Shown here: one piece after another, positions 8,731 to 16,496 of the stretch | Layout: each line of letters starts with the position of its first letter | How positions within the stretch are numbered: the stretch's first letter is position 1 | Source of the DNA: Sphingopyxis sp. | Lineage (GTDB): Bacteria > Pseudomonadota > Alphaproteobacteria > Sphingomonadales > Sphingomonadaceae | Direction of reading: 5' to 3' | DNA length: 62,481 nucleotides | NCBI RefSeq assembly: GCF_016793825.1 | Contig: NZ_JAEULM010000027.1 | Coordinates: 1 to 62,481 of the forward strand | Made by a program: the position numbers and the translations under genes | The notes under the pieces: generated by a model | Databases searched by the model: none | Told to the model about the DNA's origin: nothing | The model's input: the letters and a program-made list of their open reading frames with translations, nothing else

Positions 8731-8765
8731 GGCCTCGCTGCTCGGGTCGCGCGAGCAGCGAGGCC
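8731..8765 (-). terminator. 14-bp hairpin, intrinsic terminator in leftward orientation
   Basis: GGCCTCGCTGCTCG (8731-8744) pairs perfectly with CGAGCAGCGAGGCC (8752-8765) around a 7-nt loop. On the leftward strand it is followed by ATTTTTT, a proper U tract, so it should stop antisense transcription from the right. On the plus strand there is only a preceding A tract. The flanking genes are both rightward. Confidence 0.6.
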
Positions 8766-8972
8766 TGCGAGCGTGCATATGCACAACGCTTCGCATGCGA
8801 CGGGCCGCTGTCATGCCCGTCAGGGCACGGTCTAGCGACCAGCTTTAAATATCCGGTGAATCGACGTCCAGCAGCCACTGCGGCGCCGTCTCTCCGTCCC
8901 ACCATCAAACCCAAATCAGCAAGCGGACCGCTGCGATGCGGTCCCTTTGTCCTTTGTAGAAAGACGTACCAA

Positions 8973-9617
8973 ATGACGACCATCCATAACATCCGCCCGT
9001 TCAACACTCGATATGTAATCCGGGAACGCTCAAGCCGCTACACGCCCGAACTCTTGCGCACGCACCGCACGGCGCAGGCGAGCTATGCCTACATCAACCG
9101 CCAGAATAGCGTTGATGAATGGGGTCCGACGCCGAACTGGGCGTCGCGCTCCGACCTTGCGGCGGCGGGCCGATGTGCTCCTGCCCGCGCCGCCGGACCC
9201 AAGCTGTCGGGGATCGCGCTCTGGGCACAAGCGGACGAGAATGCGCTCCGGTATCGGCCCGACGAGCCGACAATCGCGCATTGCGTTGGCAGCTTGCCGC
9301 GCCATGAGGACCTCGCCTTCTGGCGCAATCTGATCGAAGGCTTTGCCGAGGATTATCTCGTGGCCCGCGGCATGGTTGTAGACTGGGCGATCCATCATCA
9401 AGCGGAAGGCGACGATCAGCCCGAAATTGCGCCGCACGTCCATCTCCTCATCACCTTGCGAGGATATGACCCCGAGCACCGCGATTACGGCAAGGTCCGG
9501 CAGAACTGGCTGCGGACGGACAACTCTCGCAAGCGCCTGGCCGAGCGTTGGTGGGACCGTACCGGAATCGTCCCGCCCGAATATGTCATGGCAGCGACAG
9601 CGCAAAAATCCCGCTGA
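8973..9617 (+). CDS. Short MobQ-like relaxase-domain protein (214 aa)
   Basis: Starting at ATG 8973, because the upstream extension is basic and contains the hairpin, the protein runs through the MobA/MobL signatures: SYAYINRQN (tyrosine region), ALWAQADENALRYRPDEPTIAHCVGSLPRHEDL cut here to its landmarks LW, E, R and LP, then GMVVDWAIHH and APHVHLLITLRGYD with H155 and H157, the PHxH metal motif. The domain ends soon after it, at about the length of a bare catalytic domain. There is no helicase or primase part. It should bind and nick oriT DNA or be a decayed relaxase. Its ribosome binding site is weak. It is much closer to the family consensus than the large protein at 2533. Confidence 0.68.
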   Translation: MTTIHNIRPFNTRYVIRERSSRYTPELLRTHRTAQASYAYINRQNSVDEWGPTPNWASRSDLAAAGRCAPARAAGPKLSGIALWAQADENALRYRPDEPTIAHCVGSLPRHEDLAFWRNLIEGFAEDYLVARGMVVDWAIHHQAEGDDQPEIAPHVHLLITLRGYDPEHRDYGKVRQNWLRTDNSRKRLAERWWDRTGIVPPEYVMAATAQKSR

Positions 9618-9677
9618 GATCGTGTCGGCACCGAGCACCGGTAACGCCCGGTGCCGACCACCCTGAATATCGCATTG

Positions 9678-9729
9678 CCTGTTCTGGCTTCTGAAGGAGC
9701 GGATAGCGAGGCCTTCAAGCCAGAACAGG
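9678..9729. repeat. 13-bp inverted repeat upstream of small membrane protein gene
   Basis: CCTGTTCTGGCTT (9678-9690) pairs perfectly with AAGCCAGAACAGG (9717-9729). GAAGG/CCTTC lies just inside the arms, giving about 18 bp with a small bulge. A second smaller repeat, GCACCGG/CCGGTGC, sits at about 9637-9656. They lie between the short relaxase stop and the next gene, and could be a terminator or leader structure. Confidence 0.5.
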
Positions 9730-9778
9730 AGAGAAATTGAGCGGAGAGGGTGATCTGAAGATCGGAGGAGAAAATAGA

Positions 9779-10051
9779 ATGTTTATCGTTGAACTAACTG
9801 CTGTAGTCATTGCCGCGTATGTCACGGCCCTCGTTATGCGCGAAATGCCGCGCCTGTTTGCATTGCTCATCGTCCGGATCGCCGACCGGCTGTCGGCAGC
9901 TAGGCACACTCAGATCGTGGAAGCGGTTAGCGGTCGCCAAGTCCCAGCGAATTGGACCGCGGCGTCGGAAGATCGGAAGTTGTTGCGCGCCGGCATGCGC
10001 TCGACGATGCGTATGGCGACGTTTCGTTCGCTCTATCCGACTAATCGCTAA
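9779..10051 (+). CDS. Small inner-membrane protein (90 aa)
   Basis: The ATG at 9779 follows GGAGGA (9764-9769) at a good distance; a longer frame from 9737 is possible but lacks such a site. Residues 1-18 (MFIVELTAVVIAAYVTAL) and the next hydrophobic stretch up to about residue 37 look like one or two membrane spans. The rest is basic (RKLLRAGMRSTMRMATFRSL). No family recognised. Small membrane proteins of this kind are common in transfer regions, but no specific role is shown. Confidence 0.5.
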   Translation: MFIVELTAVVIAAYVTALVMREMPRLFALLIVRIADRLSAARHTQIVEAVSGRQVPANWTAASEDRKLLRAGMRSTMRMATFRSLYPTNR

Positions 10052-10064
10052 GGGAATCTGCTGA

Positions 10065-10101
10065 GCCCAGGCGTCGGCAATCGAATTGCCGACGCCTGGG
10101 C
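10065..10101. terminator. 17-bp perfect hairpin between convergent genes
   Basis: GCCCAGGCGTCGGCAAT (10065-10081) pairs exactly with its complement at 10085-10101 around a CGA loop. It begins 13 bp after a rightward stop and lies before a leftward gene end, where a two-way terminator is expected. There is no T run on either side, so termination may need Rho or the stem may protect 3' ends. Confidence 0.6.
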
Positions 10102-10237
10102 CAGCCGGATATGTCATTATGCGAGCCCCATATCAGGGGTTCATCAGATGGCAGGTGTTCGCTCGCGCCATGATACTTATTTCGTCTCCAATCGGGAGCG
10201 CGGCCTTGCCAGCGACCTCTCGTTGCGCCCAGGGAGA

Positions 10238-10723
10238 TCAATGAACCCTGACATAAGGATTGGGATCGCATGCCATGATCTGCGGCATCAGTGACAGGAT
10301 CTTACGCGCCATTTTGATCCGATCAGCCCGATGGTCCAACGGGATTTCCAATACCCGACAAAGTGCCGCATCGTGATAAGCGAAGCCGAAATCCGCGCCC
10401 TTGGGAACTATCAGAGCCGGTCCTTCCCTGGAAAGAACCCATACCGAGCATCGAGGCCACGTCTTCACTTTACCGTCATAGGTCTCATAAACCGCGATAT
10501 TGGCGGGTCCACGGCGTTCCTTCCCGGGCTTGAAGGCAAGCACAATCAGGTCTTTGTTGGCTTCTTTTACCGCCTGCTCAAAACCATGCTCATTCCCTGC
10601 TTCAGCAACAGTGAATGCAGCCTCTCTGAAAGGGATCCCGTCTACTTCTCGTCTAAGGGTTATCATCCTGCCGAGACAAATCAGGAAATCCATCGCAATT
10701 TCTCGATTAAAACTGGTCTTCAT
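10238..10723 (-). CDS. Hypothetical protein at right edge of accessory region (161 aa)
   Basis: On the reverse strand AAGGAG is followed by two in-frame ATGs at 10729 and 10723; the spacing favours 10723. The product is mixed-charge, soluble and has no recognised domain (contains AVKEANKDLIVLAFKPGKE and GKVKTWPRCSVWVLS). Codon use looks less GC-extreme than the core genes, in keeping with acquired DNA. It faces the small membrane protein gene across a 17-bp hairpin. The function is unknown. Confidence 0.6.
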   Translation of the reverse strand: MKTSFNREIAMDFLICLGRMITLRREVDGIPFREAAFTVAEAGNEHGFEQAVKEANKDLIVLAFKPGKERRGPANIAVYETYDGKVKTWPRCSVWVLSREGPALIVPKGADFGFAYHDAALCRVLEIPLDHRADRIKMARKILSLMPQIMACDPNPYVRVH

Positions 10724-11414
10724 TCTCATTCTCCTTGGAGCTAATGTTCAAAGCTCGTCGGACGAGATTATTCCGCCGACCCTGAGTTATAGGATCGTCG
10801 AAAGCTGCTCCCAAGCTACTCAGAATTTTTTTTTCATTTATTCGAATTTCGATAGATCTGGGCGCAACGTAATGGGCGCCCGACCGCACCAAGGTTGACC
10901 CCACTTAGATTCTGGGATCATCATCGCGGCGCTGCTGCCTAGGTGAATGGACGTGCTTGGTCGTTGCTAAGGTAAGTTGGCGCCGCTGATTGAGGTGCAG
11001 TCGCCGCACAGGCAGCCGTTTGTTTAAGGATTAACCTAGTGGACGCGGAGCGATGGGCGATCTCTGTGGTAGGACAGGGCGTGCGAGGCGGGGTAGCTAC
11101 GGGGAAAATGCCTTCATTCGAGCGAGATCAGGCGACGTGCCACGTCCGAATTACGGCTACCGCACGGCTGTCACAGCGCGCAGCAAAAGACCCTGAGCGC
11201 CTGCATGGGAACGCCGCACCGATGTTCTATTGCGGTTGGTCTGTGATGCCACTAACTGTAGCCAGTGAGTGTAGCCAGTCGCAACTGGTGCCACGCGAAA
11301 TTGGCCGAAAACAGGGCTTTTTGGGGTGCAGCTTTTCCTTAGGTGAGGTTCCTGCCGCCCCAGCCAGCCGGTGTTTTCCTTGATATCTGGTGAAAGTCGT
11401 CGGCGTTCCCGCCG
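10724..11414. other. Intergenic, 691 bp, probable right border of the accessory region
   Basis: No gene here is supported; the one open frame of 114 codons (11039-11383) has no ribosome binding site and implausible composition. The stretch contains a T9 run near 10826-10835 after a weak stem, a direct repeat TGTAGCCAGT (11257-11266 and 11270-11279), and CCAGT-CGCA-ACTGG right after it. To the right, genes become core-like. No tRNA or integrase was found, so the junction cannot be placed exactly. Confidence 0.4.
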
Positions 11415-12998
11415 CTAATCGCCGCGCTGGAGTGTCATCGCCAATTCCTCGACGTCGAGGTCGCGTTCCAGTTCGTGGAGAACCTCGTCCTCGATCAGCC
11501 CCGCGCGATGCAGTCGGATCAGTTCGGCCCGGCCGGCAGCGATTGCCTGGAGCAGCACGTCGAAATGCGAACGCAGCCCATCCATCGCGGTGCTCGCATC
11601 GGCTTCGTAACGCTCCATGAAATTCATCCGCTTGCGATGCTCCTCCAGCATCATCGGATGGATCAGCGTGCCATCTTCGTCATAGGACAGTCTTTCGATA
11701 ACCGCGAAACGTGCGCGCGCCATTGCGGCCTCGGCCGCGGGCATCGCCATTTTCGCCGGCGGATCGGTGTCGACCGGCTGCACGCGGCGAATGAGCATGC
11801 CGAGGCTGGAACCCTGCGCGACCACGGTTACAAAGATCACCGCAAAGGCGCAGATCAGCATCAGGTCGCGACCGGGCATGTCGATGGGCAGGGTCAATGG
11901 AACCGCCAGCGTCACGACACCTCGCATCCCCGCCCAGCTCAAAACGGTTGCCTGCCGCCAGCCGAGCGGGCGCGCGCGTTTCAGCCCGATCTTGCGCGCG
12001 GTCTCGAGAATGGCTTCCGACGCAAAGATCCAGACGAAACGCGCAATGGTGACGGTGATCACGACCGCGGCCACGACGATGATCGTCGATGCAGGGATCG
12101 CTCCGATTCCGCCGATCCGCTCGATCGCGCCGCGCAGGGAAAAGCCGATCAGGATGAACACCAGCGCTTCGAGGATGAAGACCATGATGAACCAGCCCGA
12201 ATTGGCGCGAAGGCGGACGTCCGCGGGCAGTATCTCATGCTGATACCAGCCGAGGGCGAGGCCCGCGGTGACGGTCGCGATCACGCCCGAGACATGCACC
12301 GCTTCGCCGGCGAGATAAGCCGCCCAGCAGAGCAGGATCGTAATGAGCATGACCAGCATCGGGTCGCGCAGACGTCTGGCGAGGAACACCCAACCAGCCG
12401 CAACAATGGCGCCGACGATCACGCCGCCGATCGCGACGAACGCGAAGCTCCGGATCGCTTCGCCGGTGTGGAACACCCCGCTGAGGGTCGCCGCGACCGC
12501 AAAGCGAAAGAGGATCAGGCCGGTCGCATCGTTGAGCAGGCTTTCACCCTCCAGCAGCGCTTCGAGCCGACGTGGCAGGTGGACGCCTTTCAGCACGGCG
12601 CGGGCCGACACCGCGTCGGGCGGCGAGACGATCGCGCCGAGTGCGAAGCAGGCCGCCCACGGCAGGGCCGGAACGATCCAGTGTACGACGACCCCGACGA
12701 CGAGGGTGGTGAAGACCACGGCGCCGACCGCGAGTGACAATATGCCCGGAAGATGGCGCCGGAAACGGCCGAGTGCGGTGAAATAGGCGCCGTCCATCAG
12801 GAGCGGCGGCAGGAACAGAACCAGCGCCAGTTCGGGGTCAAGCGAAATGGCCGGCAGCCCAGGAATGAAAGCGAGCCCTCCGCCGCCGACCAGCAGGGCT
12901 GTAGCGGGCGGCCATCGCAGCTTCAGCGCCAGCCAGTGGAGCGCGATGACCAGCGCCAACAGTCCGAGAACAAGCTCGAAGGCTTCTACCGCGTGCAT
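11415..12998 (-). CDS. CPA1-family Na+/H+ antiporter
   Basis: The protein has 527 residues with about 12 hydrophobic spans, then a soluble C-terminal domain of about 120 residues. The CPA1 (NhaP/NHE) landmarks are clear: GAIVSPPDAVSA, EGESLLNDATG with the ion-binding ND pair, and SWAGMRGVVTLA. It exchanges external protons for internal Na+ or K+ across the inner membrane, supporting pH and salt balance. It reads leftward from ATG 12998 and ends at TAG next to the accessory border. No operon partner is apparent. The ion preference cannot be read from the sequence. Confidence 0.9.
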   Translation of the reverse strand: MHAVEAFELVLGLLALVIALHWLALKLRWPPATALLVGGGGLAFIPGLPAISLDPELALVLFLPPLLMDGAYFTALGRFRRHLPGILSLAVGAVVFTTLVVGVVVHWIVPALPWAACFALGAIVSPPDAVSARAVLKGVHLPRRLEALLEGESLLNDATGLILFRFAVAATLSGVFHTGEAIRSFAFVAIGGVIVGAIVAAGWVFLARRLRDPMLVMLITILLCWAAYLAGEAVHVSGVIATVTAGLALGWYQHEILPADVRLRANSGWFIMVFILEALVFILIGFSLRGAIERIGGIGAIPASTIIVVAAVVITVTIARFVWIFASEAILETARKIGLKRARPLGWRQATVLSWAGMRGVVTLAVPLTLPIDMPGRDLMLICAFAVIFVTVVAQGSSLGMLIRRVQPVDTDPPAKMAMPAAEAAMARARFAVIERLSYDEDGTLIHPMMLEEHRKRMNFMERYEADASTAMDGLRSHFDVLLQAIAAGRAELIRLHRAGLIEDEVLHELERDLDVEELAMTLQRGD

Positions 12999-13312
12999 GG
13001 GTCAGGTCCGACCTGAAACGGCGTTGAAAAACACTGGCATATCGAAGCCTCTCCCGTCAGATCCGGCGAAGCCATCTCTGACGCGGTTTGTCGCCGCGAT
13101 CAATGCCGGGGCCTCTTCGAGACGAAAGCCGGGCAACCCTTTATCCCCCGCCCGCCGCCCTTGGCGGCCGCGACGGGGGAACAGGTTGTTTGTGCACGAT
13201 GAGAACATTAGATGAACAAACTTGATCCGTCAACCCCCTGAACTGCCGCGGCCAGGTTGACGTTAACGTCAATCATCTCCAGAACTGCTGACAGCAAAAA
13301 TGGAGACGACAC
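12999..13312. other. Intergenic promoter region between antiporter and SDR operon
   Basis: A 314-bp divergent gap. Apart from the perfect palindrome at 13257-13272 and a small CAGGT-CCG-ACCTG stem near 13005-13017 just before the antiporter start, I see no gene. A leftward open frame at 13002-13208 has no ribosome binding site and no recognisable content. Confidence 0.45.
13257..13272. promoter_or_regulatory. Perfect 16-bp palindrome, LiuR-like MerR-family operator candidate
   Basis: TTGACGTTAACGTCAA is exactly self-complementary and lies 41 bp upstream of the SDR start. It resembles operators of MerR-type regulators (LiuR) that control branched-chain amino acid and fatty acid breakdown, which fits the enoyl-CoA hydratase in the operon. 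No such regulator gene is in the window, so the assignment is inference. Confidence 0.55.
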
Positions 13313-14089
13313 ATGGTGCAACAGCCGACCTTCGACCTTTCGGGGCGCGTCGCGCTCGTCACCGGGGCTTCTTCGGGGCTCGGTGCTGGCTTCGCCAGGG
13401 CTTTGGCGGCGGCGGGCGCAAAGGTCGTGCTTGCCGCGCGCCGCGCCGACAAGCTTGCCGAACAGGTCGCGCAAATCCGGGCTGCGGGCGGCGAAGCGGT
13501 CGCGGTGTCGATGGACGTGACCGACGAGGCCTCGACGAAAGCGGCCTATGACGCCGCCGAGGCGGCGTTCGGGACGGTCGACACGATCGTCGCGAATGCC
13601 GGCGTCGCGACCGAGAAGATGGCGATGAGCCTGAGCGTCGACGAGGTCGACTTCCTGTTTGCGGCCAATGTCCGCGGCGTGTTTCTGACGGCGACCGAAG
13701 GGGCGAAGCGGCTCGACGCCTCGGGCAGCCGCGAAAAGCAGAACGGGCGGATCGTCCTGATCGGATCGATCACCGCGGAAAAGGTCTTTCCCGCGACCTC
13801 GGTCTACGGCGCGACCAAAGCGGCGGTGCGCCATCTTGGCAAGGCGCTGGCGCGTGAATGGGCCCGGCGGGGAATCAGCGTCAACGTCATCCAGCCGGGA
13901 TATTTCGAATCCGAAATGACGGCCGTCCTGTTCGAAAGCGACGTTGGAGTGCAGATGGTCAAAAGCTTCCCGCGCCAGCGAATGCGGCCCGCGACCGACC
14001 TTCACGCGCCGTTGCTGCTGCTTTGTTCGGATGCGGCGCAGGGGATTACGGGCAGCGTGATCACGGTCGACGACGGGCAGACGTTGTGA
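13313..14089 (+). CDS. Short-chain dehydrogenase/reductase
   Basis: The protein has 258 residues, the usual length of a classical SDR. It shows the NAD(P)-binding TGASSGLG (17-24), NAG (95-97) and the catalytic set S152, Y165, K169 (YGATK). ARR after the second strand suggests NADP(H) may be accepted. It oxidises or reduces a hydroxyl/keto group, perhaps a 3-hydroxyacyl-CoA or related intermediate given its partners. GGAG precedes ATG 13313. Its stop overlaps the next start (GTGA), so it is the first gene of a three-gene coupled operon. Confidence 0.88.
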   Translation: MVQQPTFDLSGRVALVTGASSGLGAGFARALAAAGAKVVLAARRADKLAEQVAQIRAAGGEAVAVSMDVTDEASTKAAYDAAEAAFGTVDTIVANAGVATEKMAMSLSVDEVDFLFAANVRGVFLTATEGAKRLDASGSREKQNGRIVLIGSITAEKVFPATSVYGATKAAVRHLGKALAREWARRGISVNVIQPGYFESEMTAVLFESDVGVQMVKSFPRQRMRPATDLHAPLLLLCSDAAQGITGSVITVDDGQTL

Positions 14090-14877
14090 GCGGCGAACTG
14101 CTGATCGAAGCGCGCGGGCAGGTCGAGATTGCGACCCTCAACCGCCCCCAACGACTGAATGCGCTGAACGAGGGGATGGTCGACGAACTGAGCGCCTATT
14201 TCGGCGGACTCGCCGATCGCAAGGAGGTTCGTGTCGTCATCCTGCGCGGAGCTGGCCGCGGCTTTTGCGCCGGCCTCGATATTCAGGAGGACCGGTCGTC
14301 GGACGAAACGCCGGTGCTGCGTACGCTTCGTACCCAGACGAACATCGGCAACATCTATCGCAAGATGCGGGCCTGCCCCCAACCGATCATCGCATTGGGC
14401 CATGGCGCCGCTGCGGGAGGTGGGCTGTCGCTGCTGCTGGCGTCCGACGTGCGCTATGCGTCGCCGGATTTCCGATGCAATGCCGCCTATATCCGCATTG
14501 GACTTGGCGGCTGCGACATGGCGTCGAGCTATTTCCTGCCGCGTCTCGTCGGGGCGAGCCTGGCGTCGGAGATGATCCTGACGGGGCGCTTCATCGACGC
14601 CGAGCGCGCGCTGCGGGCCGGGCTGGTCAGCGAGATCGTCGCGGCGGAGGACCTGCTCGATCGAGGCCTCGCACTCGCCGATGAGATGCTCGCGACGAGC
14701 CCATGGGGCCTTCGCCTTTCGAAACAGGCGCTGAACCTCAACATCGATGCACAAAGCCTTGATGCGGCGATGGCGATCGAGGATCGCCAGCAGGTCATCC
14801 TGTCGGCGACCGAGGATCACCGTGAGGCACTGGCCGCCTTTCTGGGCAAGCGGCCACCCGAGTATCGCGAGACATGA
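14086..14877 (+). CDS. Enoyl-CoA hydratase/isomerase family protein
   Basis: The protein has 263 residues starting at GTG 14086 inside the SDR stop. Crotonase-fold signs are NRPQRLNALN, the oxyanion-hole GRGFCAGLDIQED and GHGAAAGGGLSLLLASD. One of the two classical hydratase glutamates is replaced in the IRIGLGGCDMA segment, so the reaction (hydration, isomerisation or C-C cleavage of an acyl-CoA) is open. Its stop overlaps the start of the metallo-hydrolase (ATGA). Confidence 0.85.
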   Translation: MSGELLIEARGQVEIATLNRPQRLNALNEGMVDELSAYFGGLADRKEVRVVILRGAGRGFCAGLDIQEDRSSDETPVLRTLRTQTNIGNIYRKMRACPQPIIALGHGAAAGGGLSLLLASDVRYASPDFRCNAAYIRIGLGGCDMASSYFLPRLVGASLASEMILTGRFIDAERALRAGLVSEIVAAEDLLDRGLALADEMLATSPWGLRLSKQALNLNIDAQSLDAAMAIEDRQQVILSATEDHREALAAFLGKRPPEYRET

Positions 14878-15632
14878 CCGACAGGCTTCGGCTCTTCGCC
14901 TTCAACACCGGCTGGTTCCAGTGCCGCCCGGGCTATTTCATCGAGGGCGAGGAGGGCGATTATCTGAAAGGGCCGGTGCCCTCTTACCTGATCGACCATC
15001 CGAAGGGGCGCGCACTTTTCGACACCGGTATGGGCGTGCGGTATCGCCGCACGCTTGCCGACGCGCTGCCGCCGAACAAGTTCGGGCTGCAATATTTCGA
15101 GGGGCAGGAAATCGCTGCGCGGCTGCGGAGTATCGACGTCGATCCCGGCAGCATAGACTGGGTGATCAATTCGCACCTGCACATCGACCATTGCGGCGGC
15201 AATGCCAGCCTGCCCAATGCCACGATGATCGTCCAGTCGCGCGAGCTGGCGGCGGCGCAGGCGACCGAAGAAGCCGGGCTCTATGAAGCGGTGGACTATG
15301 CGACCGGCCAGCCGGTCAGGGCGATCGATGGCGAACTCGACCTGTTCGGCGACGGCAGTGTACGGATCGTGCCGACCTATGGGCACACGCCCGGGCATCA
15401 GAGCGTCATCGCCAGATTGTCCGGCGGGCGGGAGGTCCTGCTCGCCGCCGACTGCTGTTACACCGAGCGCAATCTTGACCTGATGATCCTGCAAAAGGCG
15501 GTCGTCGATCGCGAGGCGGGCCTCAGCACGATGGAATATCTGGCGCGGCAGAGGCGGGCCGGCGCGCACATTCTCTTCGGGCACGACGGCCGCCAATGGG
15601 CGGGTGTCGAAGAAGGCAAACCGATCGGCTGA
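14874..15632 (+). CDS. Metallo-beta-lactamase-fold hydrolase, AHL-lactonase-like
   Basis: The protein has 252 residues. The zinc motif is SHLHIDHCGGN (H101, H103, D105, H106), with later GHTPGHQS and GHDG histidines, as in N-acyl-homoserine lactonases and related lactonases. It would hydrolyse a lactone or ester in the cytoplasm, since no signal peptide is seen. Coupling to an SDR and a crotonase-family enzyme makes a catabolic lactone or thioester more likely than signal quenching, but the sequence alone does not decide. It ends 17 bp before the stop of a convergent enoyl-CoA hydratase. Confidence 0.8.
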   Translation: MTDRLRLFAFNTGWFQCRPGYFIEGEEGDYLKGPVPSYLIDHPKGRALFDTGMGVRYRRTLADALPPNKFGLQYFEGQEIAARLRSIDVDPGSIDWVINSHLHIDHCGGNASLPNATMIVQSRELAAAQATEEAGLYEAVDYATGQPVRAIDGELDLFGDGSVRIVPTYGHTPGHQSVIARLSGGREVLLAADCCYTERNLDLMILQKAVVDREAGLSTMEYLARQRRAGAHILFGHDGRQWAGVEEGKPIG

Positions 15633-15649
15633 CGTTCGGGCTTTCCGCG

Positions 15650-16378
15650 CTAAAATTGCTTCGCCACGCGCTCGGCGAAGTCGGGGGCGACACCGGCGCT
15701 ATTGAAGACTTCATGCGCAAGTCCGGCGTCGAGCGGCAAGTCCGCCTGCTCGCGATAGAGCCGTTTATAGGCGAAGACGCTGTGCCGCGACTGCACGGCG
15801 ATCGCGTCGGCAAGGTTTCGGGTTGCCGTATCCAGGTCGGCATCGGCGACGCATTGATTGGCAAGCCCGATCCGCGCGGCCTCGGCGCCGCTGACCGGCA
15901 ATCCGGTGAAGCTGATCTCGCGCGCTTTCCATGGTCCGACGCGGCGCGGCAACCGTTGGCTCATACCCCAGATCGGCACCAGGCCGAATTTTCCGTGCGT
16001 GTCTGCAAAGCGCGCACCCTCCCCGGCGATAATGATATCCCCGGCCAGCGCCAGTTCGAGACCGCCCGTGAAACAGCCGCCCTGAACCGCGACGATCAAC
16101 GGCTGGGGCAGTTCGGCCAGCTTGGTCACGATCGACGCCTGGTAATGCGGGCGCGGCGTGTCCAGTCCGCGCTCCTTGAGGTCGTTGCCGGCGCAGAAGA
16201 CCGGCCCGGCGGCGCGCAGGATCACCGCGCCGATCGCGTCGCCCGCCGCTGCGATCCGATCGGCGTGTGCGTCGAGTTCGCCCCACAGCGCCAGATTCAG
16301 CGCGTTCCGCTTGTCGGGGCGGTTCAGCGTCAGCGTCGCGATGCCGCCCGCCTCATCATACAGGACCAGTCCGCTCAT
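15650..16378 (-). CDS. Enoyl-CoA hydratase/isomerase family protein
   Basis: Starting at ATG 16378 behind AAGGGAGA gives 242 residues; the upstream extension adds nothing family-like. Crotonase marks: TLNRPDKRNALN, GPVFCAGNDLKERG (oxyanion hole and family helix), GGCFTGGLELALAGD, FADTHGKFGLVPIWG. It keeps the usual fold for acyl-CoA hydration or isomerisation. It diverges from a sulfatase gene across a small palindromic gap, so the two may share a regulator. Confidence 0.86.
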   Translation of the reverse strand: MSGLVLYDEAGGIATLTLNRPDKRNALNLALWGELDAHADRIAAAGDAIGAVILRAAGPVFCAGNDLKERGLDTPRPHYQASIVTKLAELPQPLIVAVQGGCFTGGLELALAGDIIIAGEGARFADTHGKFGLVPIWGMSQRLPRRVGPWKAREISFTGLPVSGAEAARIGLANQCVADADLDTATRNLADAIAVQSRHSVFAYKRLYREQADLPLDAGLAHEVFNSAGVAPDFAERVAKQF

Positions 16379-16456
16379 CGCCGTCTCCCTTGTTTCGTTC
16401 CCTGCACAGCATGGATAATGATGCATGCCAAGAGCGGGCATTGACTCGCATCTCTA

Positions 16457-16475
16457 TTGGCATATCAAATGCCAA
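16457..16475. promoter_or_regulatory. TTGGCAT-N5-ATGCCAA operator candidate
   Basis: A perfect 7-bp inverted repeat with a 5-bp spacer lies in the 118-bp divergent gap between the enoyl-CoA hydratase and the sulfatase, 21 bp before the sulfatase ATG. A further half site (ATGCCAA) lies near 16425-16431. Such spacing suits a TetR- or GntR-type dimer. The nearby TetR protein is a natural candidate. Confidence 0.45.
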
Positions 16476-16496
16476 AAGAATCGCAGGGGAGAGCCG

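Noticed and set aside
10780-10835. Possible terminator: CTGAGT/ACTCAG stem followed by T9
   Set aside because: The stem is only 6 bp with a loop over 30 nt, and no rightward gene ends before it.
10895-10960. Possible insertion-sequence end (GGTTGACCCCACTT)
   Set aside because: Short likeness to IS21-type ends only; no transposase or second end found.
11039-11383. 114-codon frame near the accessory border
   Set aside because: No ribosome site, no hydrophobic or domain pattern, many rare-looking residues.
11475-12737. Forward 420-codon frame inside the antiporter gene
   Set aside because: Composition is mostly Arg/Asp/His/Gln, typical of an antisense frame of a membrane protein; no start signal.
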